From an uncultured Oscillospiraceae bacterium (GTDB lineage: Bacteria > Bacillota > Clostridia > Oscillospirales > Acutalibacteraceae), in the NCBI GenBank assembly GCA_900547445.1, contig URGJ01000003.1, forward strand, positions 42,816 through 106,815: a stretch of 64,000 nt of DNA, read 5' to 3'. Position 1 is the first letter of the stretch. Every line of letters starts with the position of its first letter. Position numbers and translations under genes: made by a program. This document shows, piece by piece, positions 1 through 8,477 of this stretch. Below the pieces are notes generated by a model, which was not told where the DNA came from, did no database searches, and saw only the letters and a list, made by a program, of their open reading frames with translations.

Positions 1-1203
1 ATAATCTCGGCGGTTTACGGCAATTTCTTTATCGCCTGCGGCCGCTCCCACTCCTATGAGATTAAAGATGTTATGATTGACCAGCTTATTGAGGGCGAGG
101 TCGATTTAGAAAACGGCAATTACCGCGTCGATGTTTACGACGGTGTGGATAACACCTCTATGTATTTGGGACTGCCCGGAATAAATGCTTTCCATTCGGT
201 GGTACCCGCCTCTATTATGGAATTTTACGACTATATCGGGGTGGAGCGCAGCGTCGGCAGCAGACCAAAAACCGACAGGCCGGCTATACGTCCGCTTTTA
301 TCGGTAAAATACCTCTTGAACCGCAAGGACGGCGAAAGCTTTTTGGACGATAACGACGAGACGCTGATGCCTGACTACGAATATGTCAAAACAAGCGGCG
401 GTTATTATATTTACGAAAATAAGAATTACGTCCCCTACGGCTTTTCCTACAATTACTGTATGAGCTACGATTTCTGCGACTCATATTCAAAATCCGATCG
501 CGCTTCGCTTATGCTCAAAGCGATACTGCTGACCGACGAGCAGATTAAAAAATACGGTTATTTGTTTGACAATTTAGAGAATTTAGAGCTTCCGCCCTAT
601 AATTACGGGGAAGACGCACCTACCCTTTCTATTACCGACGAGGCTATGGCTTACGACTGCGAAAAATTAAGAAAGACCTCCGCTTATTCCTTTGAAACAG
701 ATAATTACGGCTTTACTGCAAAGGTAACGCGGGAAAAGGACAACCTTGTCTTCTTCTCTGTACCCTACGACGAGGGTTGGACCGCCTACGTAAACGGAAA
801 AGAAGCCGAGATTGAAAAGGTCAACGCGGGCTTTATGGCGGTAAAGGTCGGCGCGGGAGAAAGCGAAATACGTTTTGAATACCGCACACCGGGGCTTGTA
901 AACGGACTTTTGATTACGGGTGGTGCCTGTGTGCTTCTGCTCTTATATATCATCATTTTCAGCTTTTACAGAAAGCACCGCTCGCCAGACAATCACTATC
1001 CCGAGGGCGAACAGCTTATAAAGAAATGGCGCGAGCAGGACAGGCAGGACGCTCTTAAAATACTCTCCGAGCGCTTCCCCGAAAACCCGAAAGAAAGCAT
1101 ACTTGACGATAATTCGGATATTGACATACCCCACATTGAAAACGGCTTTGACGGCGGTTTTAAAATAGATTCGGATATGCTTGACGACGGTAAAGACAAA
1201 TAA
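1..1203 (+). CDS. YfhO-family membrane protein, C-terminal part (partial)
   Basis: The reading frame is open from base 1, so the gene begins before the window; about 400 residues are visible. YfhO-type proteins are large polytopic membrane proteins thought to be glycosyltransferase-like and linked to surface glycan or lipoteichoic acid modification. What is visible is the extracytoplasmic C-terminal domain, including the typical ending VPYDEGWTAYVNGKEAE, then one membrane helix (about residues 303-322) and an unusually long acidic and charged cytoplasmic tail of about 80 residues. The ATG at 73 is internal and should not be taken as the start. It ends at a hairpin shared with the convergent gene on the other strand. 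The family call is fairly sure; substrate is unknown. Confidence 0.8.
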   Translation: MISAVYGNFFIACGRSHSYEIKDVMIDQLIEGEVDLENGNYRVDVYDGVDNTSMYLGLPGINAFHSVVPASIMEFYDYIGVERSVGSRPKTDRPAIRPLLSVKYLLNRKDGESFLDDNDETLMPDYEYVKTSGGYYIYENKNYVPYGFSYNYCMSYDFCDSYSKSDRASLMLKAILLTDEQIKKYGYLFDNLENLELPPYNYGEDAPTLSITDEAMAYDCEKLRKTSAYSFETDNYGFTAKVTREKDNLVFFSVPYDEGWTAYVNGKEAEIEKVNAGFMAVKVGAGESEIRFEYRTPGLVNGLLITGGACVLLLLYIIIFSFYRKHRSPDNHYPEGEQLIKKWREQDRQDALKILSERFPENPKESILDDNSDIDIPHIENGFDGGFKIDSDMLDDGKDK

Positions 1204-1211
1204 TATATAAA

Positions 1212-1256
1212 GCCGAAAATCGGTTGCCCGTAAAACGGACAGCCGATTTTTTATAT
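1212..1256. terminator. bidirectional intrinsic terminator
   Basis: AAAATCGG (1216-1223) and CCGATTTT (1243-1250) pair around an inner GC-rich stem, with T-rich sequence on both sides. It lies between two convergent genes and overlaps the last codons of the leftward one. Confidence 0.75.
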
Positions 1257-1724
1257 ATTTATGATAATCGGCATTATGCCGTTTTCCTCAATATCTATTA
1301 CTGCGTAGCTTTTGTGAAAATCGCGGGGCTGTGAGCAGGAGCCGGGATTCACAAGGTATATCCCGTCTTCATATAATATTTGTGAGGTGTGGGTGTGACC
1401 GAAGAGGGCAATTTCGCAATTAAGACTTTTCGCAGTATCTAAAAGTCTCTCTGTACCGTGCTTTACACCGAGGGTATGCCCGTGGGTGTAAAAAATCTTT
1501 TTGCCGCCTACGGTTTCTATATCCGACGAAGGGTAGCTTGAACAAAAGTCGCAGTTGCCGCTTACAATATAAAAATTTTTATCGGGAAACTCCAAATTCA
1601 TATCCTCAATGTCCGCGGTAATATCCCCCAAAAAGAAGATATGCTTAGAGTCTTCCCTATCGGCAAGAATACCTCGCACCGTTCTCTCATTTCTGTGGGA
1701 ATCCGAAATAACCGTAATTCTCAT
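1251..1724 (-). CDS. YfcE/MJ0936-type metallophosphoesterase
   Basis: Calcineurin-like phosphodiesterase of about 157 residues. The metal-binding motifs appear in order: D-S-H near residue 8, L-G-D-I near 30, G-N-C-D near 55, T-H-G-H and finally F-G-H-T-H near 108. Members hydrolyse phosphodiesters in vitro with Mn; the cellular substrate is usually unknown. I chose the ATG at 1724 because AGGTG lies about 8 bases upstream and the protein then begins directly with the first beta strand (MRITVISDSH). A longer open frame to 1808 would overlap the divergent gene and lacks a ribosome site. It is a single gene, divergent from the small operon at 1795. Confidence 0.85.
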   Translation of the reverse strand: MRITVISDSHRNERTVRGILADREDSKHIFFLGDITADIEDMNLEFPDKNFYIVSGNCDFCSSYPSSDIETVGGKKIFYTHGHTLGVKHGTERLLDTAKSLNCEIALFGHTHTSQILYEDGIYLVNPGSCSQPRDFHKSYAVIDIEENGIMPIIINI

Positions 1725-1794
1725 AAATTCACCTATTCTATAACATATTTTAAATTCATAATAATTAATATACCAATAAACGGAGGATTTTTCA

Positions 1795-2055
1795 ATGGAT
1801 AACAGCAAAATTGATAAAGAAAAGCTTATGGACGCGGTAATTTCCTCCTACGGCGGGAAATTAGATAAAAAAACGCTTTCAGATGCCGCTAAGGAGAAAA
1901 ATATAGACCCTTTAATTAAAAGTCTCTCAGCCGAGGACAGAGAAAAGCTAAAGAGCGTAATGTCCGACAAAAAAACTATGGAGGCGGCGCTTAACAGCCC
2001 TCAGGCAAAGGCTTTGCTTAAAGCGTTTTTAAAGGGCGGGGGAAAGAATGGATGA
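1795..2055 (+). CDS. small conserved-type helical protein, unknown
   Basis: An 86-residue, lysine-rich, mostly helical protein with no signal peptide or membrane segment. GGAGG lies about 8 bases before the ATG. It is the first of three overlapping genes (8-bp overlap with the next), so the three are almost surely co-transcribed and translationally coupled. I do not recognise the family. The C-terminal 'ALLKAFLKGG' resembles an amphipathic helix. Confidence 0.7.
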   Translation: MDNSKIDKEKLMDAVISSYGGKLDKKTLSDAAKEKNIDPLIKSLSAEDREKLKSVMSDKKTMEAALNSPQAKALLKAFLKGGGKNG

Positions 2056-2404
2056 TTTAGGCTCCAAGCTTACCGAATTATTAAGCGACCCTGAAAGTAT
2101 GAACCGCGTGCGGCAGATGGCGGAAAGCATTTTAGGCGAGAGCGGAGACGAAGTCCCCGCCCCGTCCGCCGCGCCAGATATTTCCGCGCTCGGCGATATG
2201 TTAGGCTCAGGCGAGCTTCAGTCGATTATCTCCGTAATTTCCAAAATGAAATCCGCAGGCGATGATTCGCGCGTACAGCTCATTTCCGCACTTCGCCCGC
2301 ATTTAAGCGAGGAACGGAAAAAGCGCGCGGATACCGCGATTAAAATACTTAAGCTTCTGGACGTACTTCCGCTTATAAAGGAGAGCGGACTGCTTAATTT
2401 ATGA
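2048..2404 (+). CDS. hypothetical protein, second gene of small operon
   Basis: A 118-residue acidic protein with an Ala/Pro linker near residues 36-45 and helices either side; residues 55-118 look like a compact helical bundle (contains LRPHLSEERKKRADTAIKIL). It overlaps the preceding gene by 8 bases and its stop overlaps the ATGA of the next frame, which supports a real coupled operon. No recognised motif and no signal peptide. Function unknown. Confidence 0.7.
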   Translation: MDDLGSKLTELLSDPESMNRVRQMAESILGESGDEVPAPSAAPDISALGDMLGSGELQSIISVISKMKSAGDDSRVQLISALRPHLSEERKKRADTAIKILKLLDVLPLIKESGLLNL

Positions 2405-2415
2405 CAGGTGAGACT

Positions 2416-2838
2416 ATGGATAATAACGAGTTTATGCGCCAAAGCAAAGAGGCGGTGGAAAAAATGAGGGAGATGAACGCCCGCGCGGTCCCAAGCCCGT
2501 CGGGACAGAATATGCCCCCCGTCCCGCCCTTTGTACGTCTTCAGGGGAACCGACAGGGCGGCACGGCAGGCAATCCGCAAAGACAGCGGCAAAATTCCGC
2601 CGCGCATCAGCAACAGCGTCGACCGCCGCAGGAATCCGCCGTAACGGCAGAAAAAAAGTCCGAAATAAAAAAAGAAAGCAATCAGAGCCCGGGTATTTTA
2701 AGCGGGCTTAACATCCCCTTTCTTGATATGCTGGCAGGGGACGCGGACGTGTCCCTTATAATAGGTCTTATGCTTATTCTAATGAGCGAAAAGGCGGATA
2801 AAAAGCTGCTTTTTGCGCTGATTTATATTCTTCTTTAA
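2416..2838 (+). CDS. hypothetical protein with Pro/Gln-rich middle and hydrophobic C-terminus
   Basis: About 140 residues in three parts: a short charged N-terminus, a disordered Pro/Gln/Arg-rich stretch (about residues 25-70), and a hydrophobic C-terminal helix pair ('SLIIGLMLILMSEKADKK'). The frame can start at 2401, but AGGTGAG at 2405-2411 places the start at the ATG at 2416. The C-terminal pattern of a hydrophobic helix, a short charged turn and a second helix is common in small clostridial proteins of unknown role, some sporulation-linked; that link is a guess. Third gene of the coupled set. Confidence 0.65.
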   Translation: MDNNEFMRQSKEAVEKMREMNARAVPSPSGQNMPPVPPFVRLQGNRQGGTAGNPQRQRQNSAAHQQQRRPPQESAVTAEKKSEIKKESNQSPGILSGLNIPFLDMLAGDADVSLIIGLMLILMSEKADKKLLFALIYILL

Positions 2839-3253
2839 CAGGAAAATAATTGATTTTATTGTAAATTTTTTTTGCAAAAAACACATTATGTAAACCTGGA
2901 CAACCTTAAAAGTTTTCCAACTTATCCACCGACATACTAACATTTCAGGGGGTTTCAAAACGTATTTTCGCGCTTTTCGAGCCTTTTTCGGTGGATAACC
3001 GTGTTGATAAGTTGGATAAATTTTTATTCACCGTAAAATGAATAAAAAAATTATGTAAAGTTTTCGACAAAAGCCGACAACTTTTATTTTAGTTTTATTT
3101 GCTTAACTATTTCCTCTTAATACTATAATATTATGTGCGTTTCAACTATTTATTTTCAGCATAAGCATTATAACTTTTTTACAGATAAAAAACACTTTAT
3201 TTTTTAGAGAAAATGTAGTATTATATATAGAGAAAATATACAGAGGTAAAATA
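2839..3253. other. AT-rich intergenic region with DnaA-box-like cluster
   Basis: A 415-base gap without a credible gene. It carries four 9-mers close to the DnaA box TTATCCACA: TTATCCACC on + at 2922-2930, and on the minus strand TTATCCACC (2990-2998), TTATCAACA (3002-3010) and TTATCCAAC (3011-3019). The last two are contiguous. A very AT-rich stretch follows (about 3080-3240). It also serves as leader and promoter region for the hemolysin III gene, though I see no clear consensus promoter. Confidence 0.55.
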
Positions 3254-3934
3254 ATGGAAAGAACTAAATTAAAGGACAGAAAGCTTCCCGACTACACCCG
3301 CGGCGAGGAAATATTTAATATGGTGTCGCACATAGTCGGCGGAGCGTTCGGTATAGTAGCGCTTGTGACCTGTGTGGTCAAGGCATTTTTAAACGGCGAC
3401 CCTTATCAAGTGGTTAGCGCATTTATTTACGGCTTTTCAATGATAGCCCTCTATACGATGTCAAGCGTATATCACGGCTTAAAGCCTGAAATGCCGAAAA
3501 AGGTTATGCAGGTTATTGACCATTGCACCGTTTTTATACTTATCGCAGGAACCTACACCCCCTGTGCGCTCTGCGCCCTGAGGAGGGAAAGCACAGCCCT
3601 CGGCTGGACGGTATTCGGCATAGTATGGGGAGTTTCGGCGCTCGGAATTACCCTTAACGCAATTGACCTTAAAAAATACAACGTATTTTCGATTATCTGC
3701 TATCTCGCTCTCGGCTGGTGTATAATTTTTACGGGAAAGTCGGCGATTAACGCCATCGGCTTCCCGGGCTTTTGGTGGCTGTTGGCGGGCGGAATAGCCT
3801 ACACGGTGGGCGCTGTACTTTACGGAATAGCAGGCAGAAGCGTACACCGCTATATGCATTCGGTTTTCCACATTTTTGTGGTCTTAGGTAGTATTTTGCA
3901 GTATTTTTGTATACTGTTTTATATTTTAGTATAG
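3254..3934 (+). CDS. hemolysin III family (PAQR/AdipoR-like) membrane protein
   Basis: A 226-residue protein with about seven hydrophobic segments. Family hallmarks are visible: EIFNMVSHIVGG at the N-terminus, SVYHGL near residue 73, the GTYTPC segment near 98, and the C-terminal histidines in HSVFHIFVV. The Ser, Asp (IDHCT) and His residues form the predicted metal site shared with adiponectin receptors, which act as ceramidases; bacterial members are poorly understood. AGAGG lies 8 bases before the ATG. It is followed 4-10 bases later by the degV gene, so the two are likely one operon. Confidence 0.9.
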   Translation: MERTKLKDRKLPDYTRGEEIFNMVSHIVGGAFGIVALVTCVVKAFLNGDPYQVVSAFIYGFSMIALYTMSSVYHGLKPEMPKKVMQVIDHCTVFILIAGTYTPCALCALRRESTALGWTVFGIVWGVSALGITLNAIDLKKYNVFSIICYLALGWCIIFTGKSAINAIGFPGFWWLLAGGIAYTVGAVLYGIAGRSVHRYMHSVFHIFVVLGSILQYFCILFYILV

Positions 3935-3944
3935 GAGAATGAAA

Positions 3945-4817
3945 ATGAAAGACTATATCATAATTACAGACTCTTCCTGCGATCTTACCCCAATGCTTGC
4001 CCAAGAAACACAAATCGAGGTTATCCCTCTGCATTTAACGATGGAAGGCAAGGAATACAGAAATATGCTTGACGGCAGCGACATTGACTCAAAAACATTT
4101 TACGGAAAGCTCCGCTCAGGAATTACAGCAACCACCTCGGCCATAAATCCCGATGTTTTTACCGAATTTTTTGAAAAATCAATAAACAACGGAAAAGATA
4201 TACTTTATTTAGGCTTTTCCTCGGGACTGAGCAGCACCTACCACGCAAGCACAATTGCCGCCGAGGAGCTGACGCAAAAATATCCCGACAGTAGAATATA
4301 CTGTGTTGATACTCTCGCCGCCTCTATGGGTCAGGGTCTTCTTATTTACTTAGCCGCCGAGAAAAAGAAGAACGGGGCAACAATTGAGGAGGTTCGCGAT
4401 TTTGTAGAACAAAATAAGCTACATCTTTGCCATTGGTTCACGGTTGACGATCTTAACCACCTGAAACGCGGCGGCAGGGTCTCAGCGACTACCGCTCTTG
4501 TAGGGACTATGCTTAATATTAAGCCTATACTTCATGTTGACGACGAGGGTCACCTGATTAATGTCGGAAAGGTGCGCGGGCGCAAGGCGTCAATTGAAAG
4601 TCTCTTTGCACATATGAAGGAAAGCGCGGTTAATCCGTCGGAGCAGACCGTCTTTATAAGCCACGGCGACTGCGTAGAGGACGCTATCGCCCTTAAGAAA
4701 ATGGTGGAAAAGGAGTTTTCGCCAAAGCGAATAGAAATTAATGCGATAGGACCGGTTATCGGCGCACATTCAGGCCCCGGAACCCTTGCACTGTTCTTTT
4801 TAGGAGATAAAAGGTAA
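3945..4817 (+). CDS. DegV family fatty acid-binding protein
   Basis: DegV/FakB-type protein of 290 residues that binds a fatty acid and, in characterised Firmicutes, presents it to the kinase FakA. Motifs: ITDSSCDL at the N-terminus, GFSSGLSSTYHAS near residue 87, and GGRVS near 180. AGGAG at 3933-3937 is only one base before the first ATG (3939) but seven before the ATG at 3945, so I place the start at 3945. It follows the hemolysin III gene closely and ends at a strong terminator. Confidence 0.92.
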   Translation: MKDYIIITDSSCDLTPMLAQETQIEVIPLHLTMEGKEYRNMLDGSDIDSKTFYGKLRSGITATTSAINPDVFTEFFEKSINNGKDILYLGFSSGLSSTYHASTIAAEELTQKYPDSRIYCVDTLAASMGQGLLIYLAAEKKKNGATIEEVRDFVEQNKLHLCHWFTVDDLNHLKRGGRVSATTALVGTMLNIKPILHVDDEGHLINVGKVRGRKASIESLFAHMKESAVNPSEQTVFISHGDCVEDAIALKKMVEKEFSPKRIEINAIGPVIGAHSGPGTLALFFLGDKR

Positions 4818-4830
4818 TTTTAAATTAAAC

Positions 4831-4870
4831 AGCCCTTAAAGCTTAGAATCCAAGCTTTAAGGGCTTTCTT
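4831..4870. terminator. bidirectional intrinsic terminator
   Basis: AGCCCTTAAAGCTT (4831-4844) pairs perfectly with AAGCTTTAAGGGCT (4852-4865). It is flanked by T-rich sequence on + and A-rich sequence on the left, and separates convergent degV and pyrG. Confidence 0.85.
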
Positions 4871-4881
4871 AAATTATGCTT

Positions 4882-6507
4882 TTACTGCTTAGCCTGTAAA
4901 TCAAGCGCCGCCCTTATAAGTCCCATAAATAACGGGTGGGCTTTATTGGGGCGCGACTTAAATTCAGGGTGAAACTGAACGCCGACATAAAATTTATTTT
5001 CGGGAATTTCCACCGTTTCAACGATATGACCGTCGGGCGAAGTACCGCTTATTACTAGACCCTTTTGTGTCATCATATCTCGATAGTCGTTGTTAAACTC
5101 GTAGCGGTGGCGGTGGCGCTCGCTGATTTCAGACGCCTTGTAGCACTCCTCCATTTTTGTTCCTGAAACGATTTTGCATGGGTATGCACCGAGCCTCAGC
5201 GTGCCGCCCTTATTGATTTCGGCGTTTTGGTCAGGCATAAAATCAATTACCTTGTTGTTTGAATTTTCGTCAAACTCGCCTGAGTTAGCGTCAGTGAGTC
5301 CGCAGACATACCGCGCAAATTCTATGACCGCAATCTGCATACCGAGACAAATGCCGAGATACGGCACATTGTTTGTCCTCGCGTAATGCGCGGTCGCGAT
5401 TTTGCCCTCAATTCCGCGGTTGCCAAAGCCGCCCGGTACTAACAGACCGTCGCAGCCCGCGAGGGTTTCCGCAACATTTTCGGCGGTTATAGTCTCTGAA
5501 TCAATCCACTTAATCTGCACCCTTGCGCCGTAAACGTAGCCCGCGTGGCGCAGAGCCTCCGCGACCGACAGATACGCGTCGTGAAGCTGAACATATTTTC
5601 CTACAAGCCCTATTGTAACCTTCTTATTGCGGTTTTTAATACGCTCCAACATCTCGTTCCAGTCGGTAAGGTCGGGTTCCGACGCGTTAATGCCCAGCTC
5701 CCTTAACACAATATCTGAAAAATGATTCTTTTCAAGCATAATCGGAGCCTCATAAAGCACGGGAATAGTCATATTTTCGATTACGCAGTCAGGCTTTACG
5801 TTGCAGAAAAGAGAAATTTTCTTAAAAATATTGTCCTCAAGCGGCTCGTCGCAACGAAGCACTATAATATTCGGGTTAATACCCATTCCCTGCAATTCCT
5901 TAACAGAATGCTGTGTGGGCTTAGTTTTATGCTCGTCCGATCCGCGGAGGAACGGAACTAAGGTAACATGGATATAAAGAGAGTTTTCTCTGCCTACCTC
6001 AAGACCGACCTGACGGATAGCCTCCAAAAACGGCTGGCTTTCAATATCGCCCGTCGTACCGCCTATCTCGGTAATAACCACGTCGGCGTTGGTCTTTTTA
6101 CCCACGCTGTAAATAAACTCCTTAATCTCATTGGTGATATGCGGGATAACCTGCACCGTCTCACCCAGATACTCGCCGCGACGTTCCTTATTAAGGACGT
6201 TCCAGTATACCTTTCCTGTGGTAAGGTTGGAAAATTTATTAAGGTCCTCGTCGATAAATCTTTCGTAGTGACCAAGGTCAAGGTCGGTTTCGGCGCCGTC
6301 CTCGGTGACGTAAACCTCGCCGTGCTGATAAGGACTCATTGTACCGGGGTCTACATTAATATAAGGGTCTAACTTTTGCGCCGCAACCTTCAGACCCCGC
6401 GCCTTTAAAAGTCGGCCGAGAGAAGCGGCGGTAATTCCCTTGCCGAGTCCCGAAACAACTCCCCCCGTGACAAAAATAAATTTGGTTTTTTTAAGTGAAT
6501 TCTCCAT
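4882..6507 (-). CDS. pyrG: CTP synthase (glutamine-hydrolysing)
   Basis: Converts UTP to CTP with ATP and glutamine. About 541 residues, the usual length. The N-terminal synthetase domain begins FIFVTGGVVSGLGKG (P-loop-like). The C-terminal class I glutamine amidotransferase domain has the nucleophile Cys in GICLGMQ and the His/Glu of VQFHPEF. The frame extends to 6579, but the ATG at 6507 aligns with the family start. It lies 17 bases after the ANTAR regulator and 600 bases after glnA, all on the minus strand, so it probably belongs to the glutamine-regulated transcript. That fits its use of glutamine as nitrogen donor. Confidence 0.96.
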   Translation of the reverse strand: MENSLKKTKFIFVTGGVVSGLGKGITAASLGRLLKARGLKVAAQKLDPYINVDPGTMSPYQHGEVYVTEDGAETDLDLGHYERFIDEDLNKFSNLTTGKVYWNVLNKERRGEYLGETVQVIPHITNEIKEFIYSVGKKTNADVVITEIGGTTGDIESQPFLEAIRQVGLEVGRENSLYIHVTLVPFLRGSDEHKTKPTQHSVKELQGMGINPNIIVLRCDEPLEDNIFKKISLFCNVKPDCVIENMTIPVLYEAPIMLEKNHFSDIVLRELGINASEPDLTDWNEMLERIKNRNKKVTIGLVGKYVQLHDAYLSVAEALRHAGYVYGARVQIKWIDSETITAENVAETLAGCDGLLVPGGFGNRGIEGKIATAHYARTNNVPYLGICLGMQIAVIEFARYVCGLTDANSGEFDENSNNKVIDFMPDQNAEINKGGTLRLGAYPCKIVSGTKMEECYKASEISERHRHRYEFNNDYRDMMTQKGLVISGTSPDGHIVETVEIPENKFYVGVQFHPEFKSRPNKAHPLFMGLIRAALDLQAKQ

Positions 6508-6524
6508 ACCCTTTTGACCTCTTT

Positions 6525-7112
6525 CTAACTTTCGTATGTCCTTATAATATTCTCGGCTATTTCGCCGCGCTTTACGCAATTATCCATTGCGGTTTTTTCA
6601 ATATACTTGTGAGCCTCAGCCTCGCTCATATTAAATCGGTCTATAAGCAGCCACTTTGCGCGGTTAATAAGCCTTATTTCCTTCATCTTAGCCTCAAGCT
6701 TGACAGCCTTCCTTTCAAACGCGGCAAGGCGGTTATGGGTTGCCGCGATAAGCCGCACCGCCTGTGTGATAGACTGCCTTGATCCGGGACGCGAAAAGGT
6801 TAAAACGCCGTAATCCTCTACCTTGCAGCTAACCTGCTCGAAAAGCTCGTTTTTAACAAAGAGCAGAACTCCGACCGAACTGTCTTCGCAAAGCTGCTCG
6901 GCAAACTCAATGCCGAAGTCATCAGGCAGAGGCGTATTGATTATCACAATATCATACTGATTTTCAAGCTGCATACGCTTCGCCTCGGAAACGCTTTTAG
7001 CCGACGCTACCGGCGCGAACGAGCCACCGCTTAAAATGTCGCGCAGATAATCCTCCGCCTTAACAGAAGCCGATACAATAAGCACGCTTAAACCGTCTTT
7101 ACCTCTGTACAC
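6525..7112 (-). CDS. ANTAR-domain RNA-binding antiterminator with degenerate receiver
   Basis: A 195-residue two-domain regulator. Residues 8-125 are receiver-like, but the acidic pocket after LSVLIVS is missing and the phosphoacceptor position is Asn (IVIINTP, about N59), so it is probably not controlled by aspartyl phosphorylation. Residues 137-195 form the ANTAR three-helix bundle (NRAKWLLIDRFNMSEAEAH...). ANTAR proteins such as EutV, NasR and AmiR bind paired hexaloop hairpins and prevent terminator formation. GTG start with GGGGGCGG upstream. It sits between glnA and pyrG, close to leaders that carry matching hairpins, so I infer it controls GS expression. Possible signal: contact with GS or the PII domain. 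Confidence 0.88.
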   Translation of the reverse strand: MYRGKDGLSVLIVSASVKAEDYLRDILSGGSFAPVASAKSVSEAKRMQLENQYDIVIINTPLPDDFGIEFAEQLCEDSSVGVLLFVKNELFEQVSCKVEDYGVLTFSRPGSRQSITQAVRLIAATHNRLAAFERKAVKLEAKMKEIRLINRAKWLLIDRFNMSEAEAHKYIEKTAMDNCVKRGEIAENIIRTYES

Positions 7113-7158
7113 CCGTCCGCCCCCTTATACATTAATCAGTTTAATTTTATTCCATACT

Positions 7159-8361
7159 CTAAAGTATATCGGTATATCCCTCAGGCAAAACCGACCTGAT
7201 AAATTCGCTGTGCCGAGCGATGCTTTTTGCTTTTTCCACCGTATCAGGCAGGCTTACAAGCCCATCTGTTATGCCGCTCTCCGCCGTAAATAAATTTTCG
7301 TTGTTAGGCTCGCCCGCCGTCAGTCCTCTTTTTATTCCGTCAAGCCCAGCGTAAATAATAAGGGCATAGGCAATATACGGATTTGCGCACGGGTCGGGAG
7401 AGCGCAGCTCAATGCGCTTTTTATCGGAGGATTTCACCGCCGGAATTCTTATTAACTGCGAACGGTTTTCAGGCGACCAGGTGACATATTTAGGCGCTTT
7501 TTTCTCCCCCAAGCGCTTATACGATTCCTTAACGGGGTTTAAAAACGCCGTCATTTCAACCGCATGGTCGAGTATTCCCGCCATAAAGCTGTCGGTAAGG
7601 TCTCTGCCGTCGTCGGATTTAATTGAAACATTAATATGAAGTCCGTTGCCGCTTTCGTGCATTAAAGGCTTGGGCGAAAAATCGGCAAAAAGTCCGTTTC
7701 GGCGGGCGATGGTCTGCACGACCGATTTAAAGGTAACCGCATTGTCCGCGGCGCTTAACGCCCCGCTGTACTTAAAATCAATCTCGTTCTGCCCTGGTCC
7801 CTCCTCATGGTGGGAGCTTTCGGGCGAAATGCCCATTTCAAGCAAATTAAAGCAGATTTCACGGCGCACATTCTCCCCCTTATCGTCGGGAGCAATATCC
7901 ATATAACCCGCCTTGTCAAATGTTTCTCCTGTCGGATTACCGTTATCGTCAAGCTTAAAAAGATAAAACTCAAACTCCGCGCCGAAAAAGCAGGAAATAC
8001 CGCATTTTTTAGCGGCTTCCACCGCATTTTTTAAAATATAGCGTCCGTCCTTTTCATATCTTGTCCCGTCCGGATACTTGATATCGCAAAACATTCTTAT
8101 GACTCTACCGTTAGATGGTCTCCATGGCAGCACAGACAAGGTGGACGGGTCGGGGTGAAGAAATAAATCTGACTTTACCACGCCGCCGAAGCCCGCAATT
8201 GCCGAAGCGTCAAAGGAAATACCCTCTGTAAAGGCTCGCTTTAATTCAAGCGGCATTATAGAAATGTTTTTTTGCCTGCCGCGTGCGTCACAAAAGGCAA
8301 GTCTTATAAACTTGACGTCCTCCTCCTCGACAAAGGTCATAACCTCATCGTACGAATACAT
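7159..8361 (-). CDS. glnA: glutamine synthetase type I
   Basis: ATP-dependent ligation of ammonia to glutamate. 400 residues, somewhat shorter than typical GS I (about 440). The beta-grasp N-terminus runs from residue 10 to about 90. The catalytic domain has the metal ligands in FGAEFEFYLF, the GPGQNEIDF motif, ESGNGLHINVS, and the Arg/Glu segment RIELRSPDPCANPY. The strong site AAGGAGG precedes the ATG by 7 bases. It has its own consensus promoter (8478-8506) and a terminator leader, so expression is likely set by antitermination. First gene of glnA-ANTAR-pyrG. Confidence 0.93.
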   Translation of the reverse strand: MYSYDEVMTFVEEEDVKFIRLAFCDARGRQKNISIMPLELKRAFTEGISFDASAIAGFGGVVKSDLFLHPDPSTLSVLPWRPSNGRVIRMFCDIKYPDGTRYEKDGRYILKNAVEAAKKCGISCFFGAEFEFYLFKLDDNGNPTGETFDKAGYMDIAPDDKGENVRREICFNLLEMGISPESSHHEEGPGQNEIDFKYSGALSAADNAVTFKSVVQTIARRNGLFADFSPKPLMHESGNGLHINVSIKSDDGRDLTDSFMAGILDHAVEMTAFLNPVKESYKRLGEKKAPKYVTWSPENRSQLIRIPAVKSSDKKRIELRSPDPCANPYIAYALIIYAGLDGIKRGLTAGEPNNENLFTAESGITDGLVSLPDTVEKAKSIARHSEFIRSVLPEGYTDIL

Positions 8362-8386
8362 TCGCGTACCTCCTTATTTTTTGCAT

Positions 8387-8444
8387 AAAAAAACGTCCAC
8401 CGACACCTTAAAGGGGACAAAAGCCCCCTGGCGTCACCGAACGT
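8387..8444 (-). terminator. leader terminator/attenuator of glnA
   Basis: In the minus direction, ACGTTCGGTGACGCC (8444 down to 8430) pairs with GGTGTCGGTGGACGT (8407 to 8393) with one mismatch, with an inner GGGGG/CCCC stem, and is followed by seven T. It lies between the promoter and the ribosome site of glnA, so it must be bypassed for glnA to be expressed. Confidence 0.8.
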
Positions 8445-8453
8445 CATTGCTCA
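8438..8453 (-). promoter_or_regulatory. ANTAR-type hexaloop hairpin in glnA leader
   Basis: On the minus strand TGAGC-[AATGAC]-GTTCG forms a 5-bp stem (two wobble pairs) with a six-base loop having A at position 1 and G at position 4, the rule known for ANTAR targets. Its 3' half overlaps the 5' strand of the leader terminator, so the two folds exclude each other. Matches the hairpins in the glnN leader. Confidence 0.6.
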
Positions 8454-8477
8454 ATGCAAATATAACTTTGTACTTAT

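Noticed and set aside
2922..3019. Calling this region the chromosomal oriC
   Set aside because: No dnaA/dnaN neighbours, and only four imperfect boxes; kept as a DnaA-box cluster finding, not as an origin.
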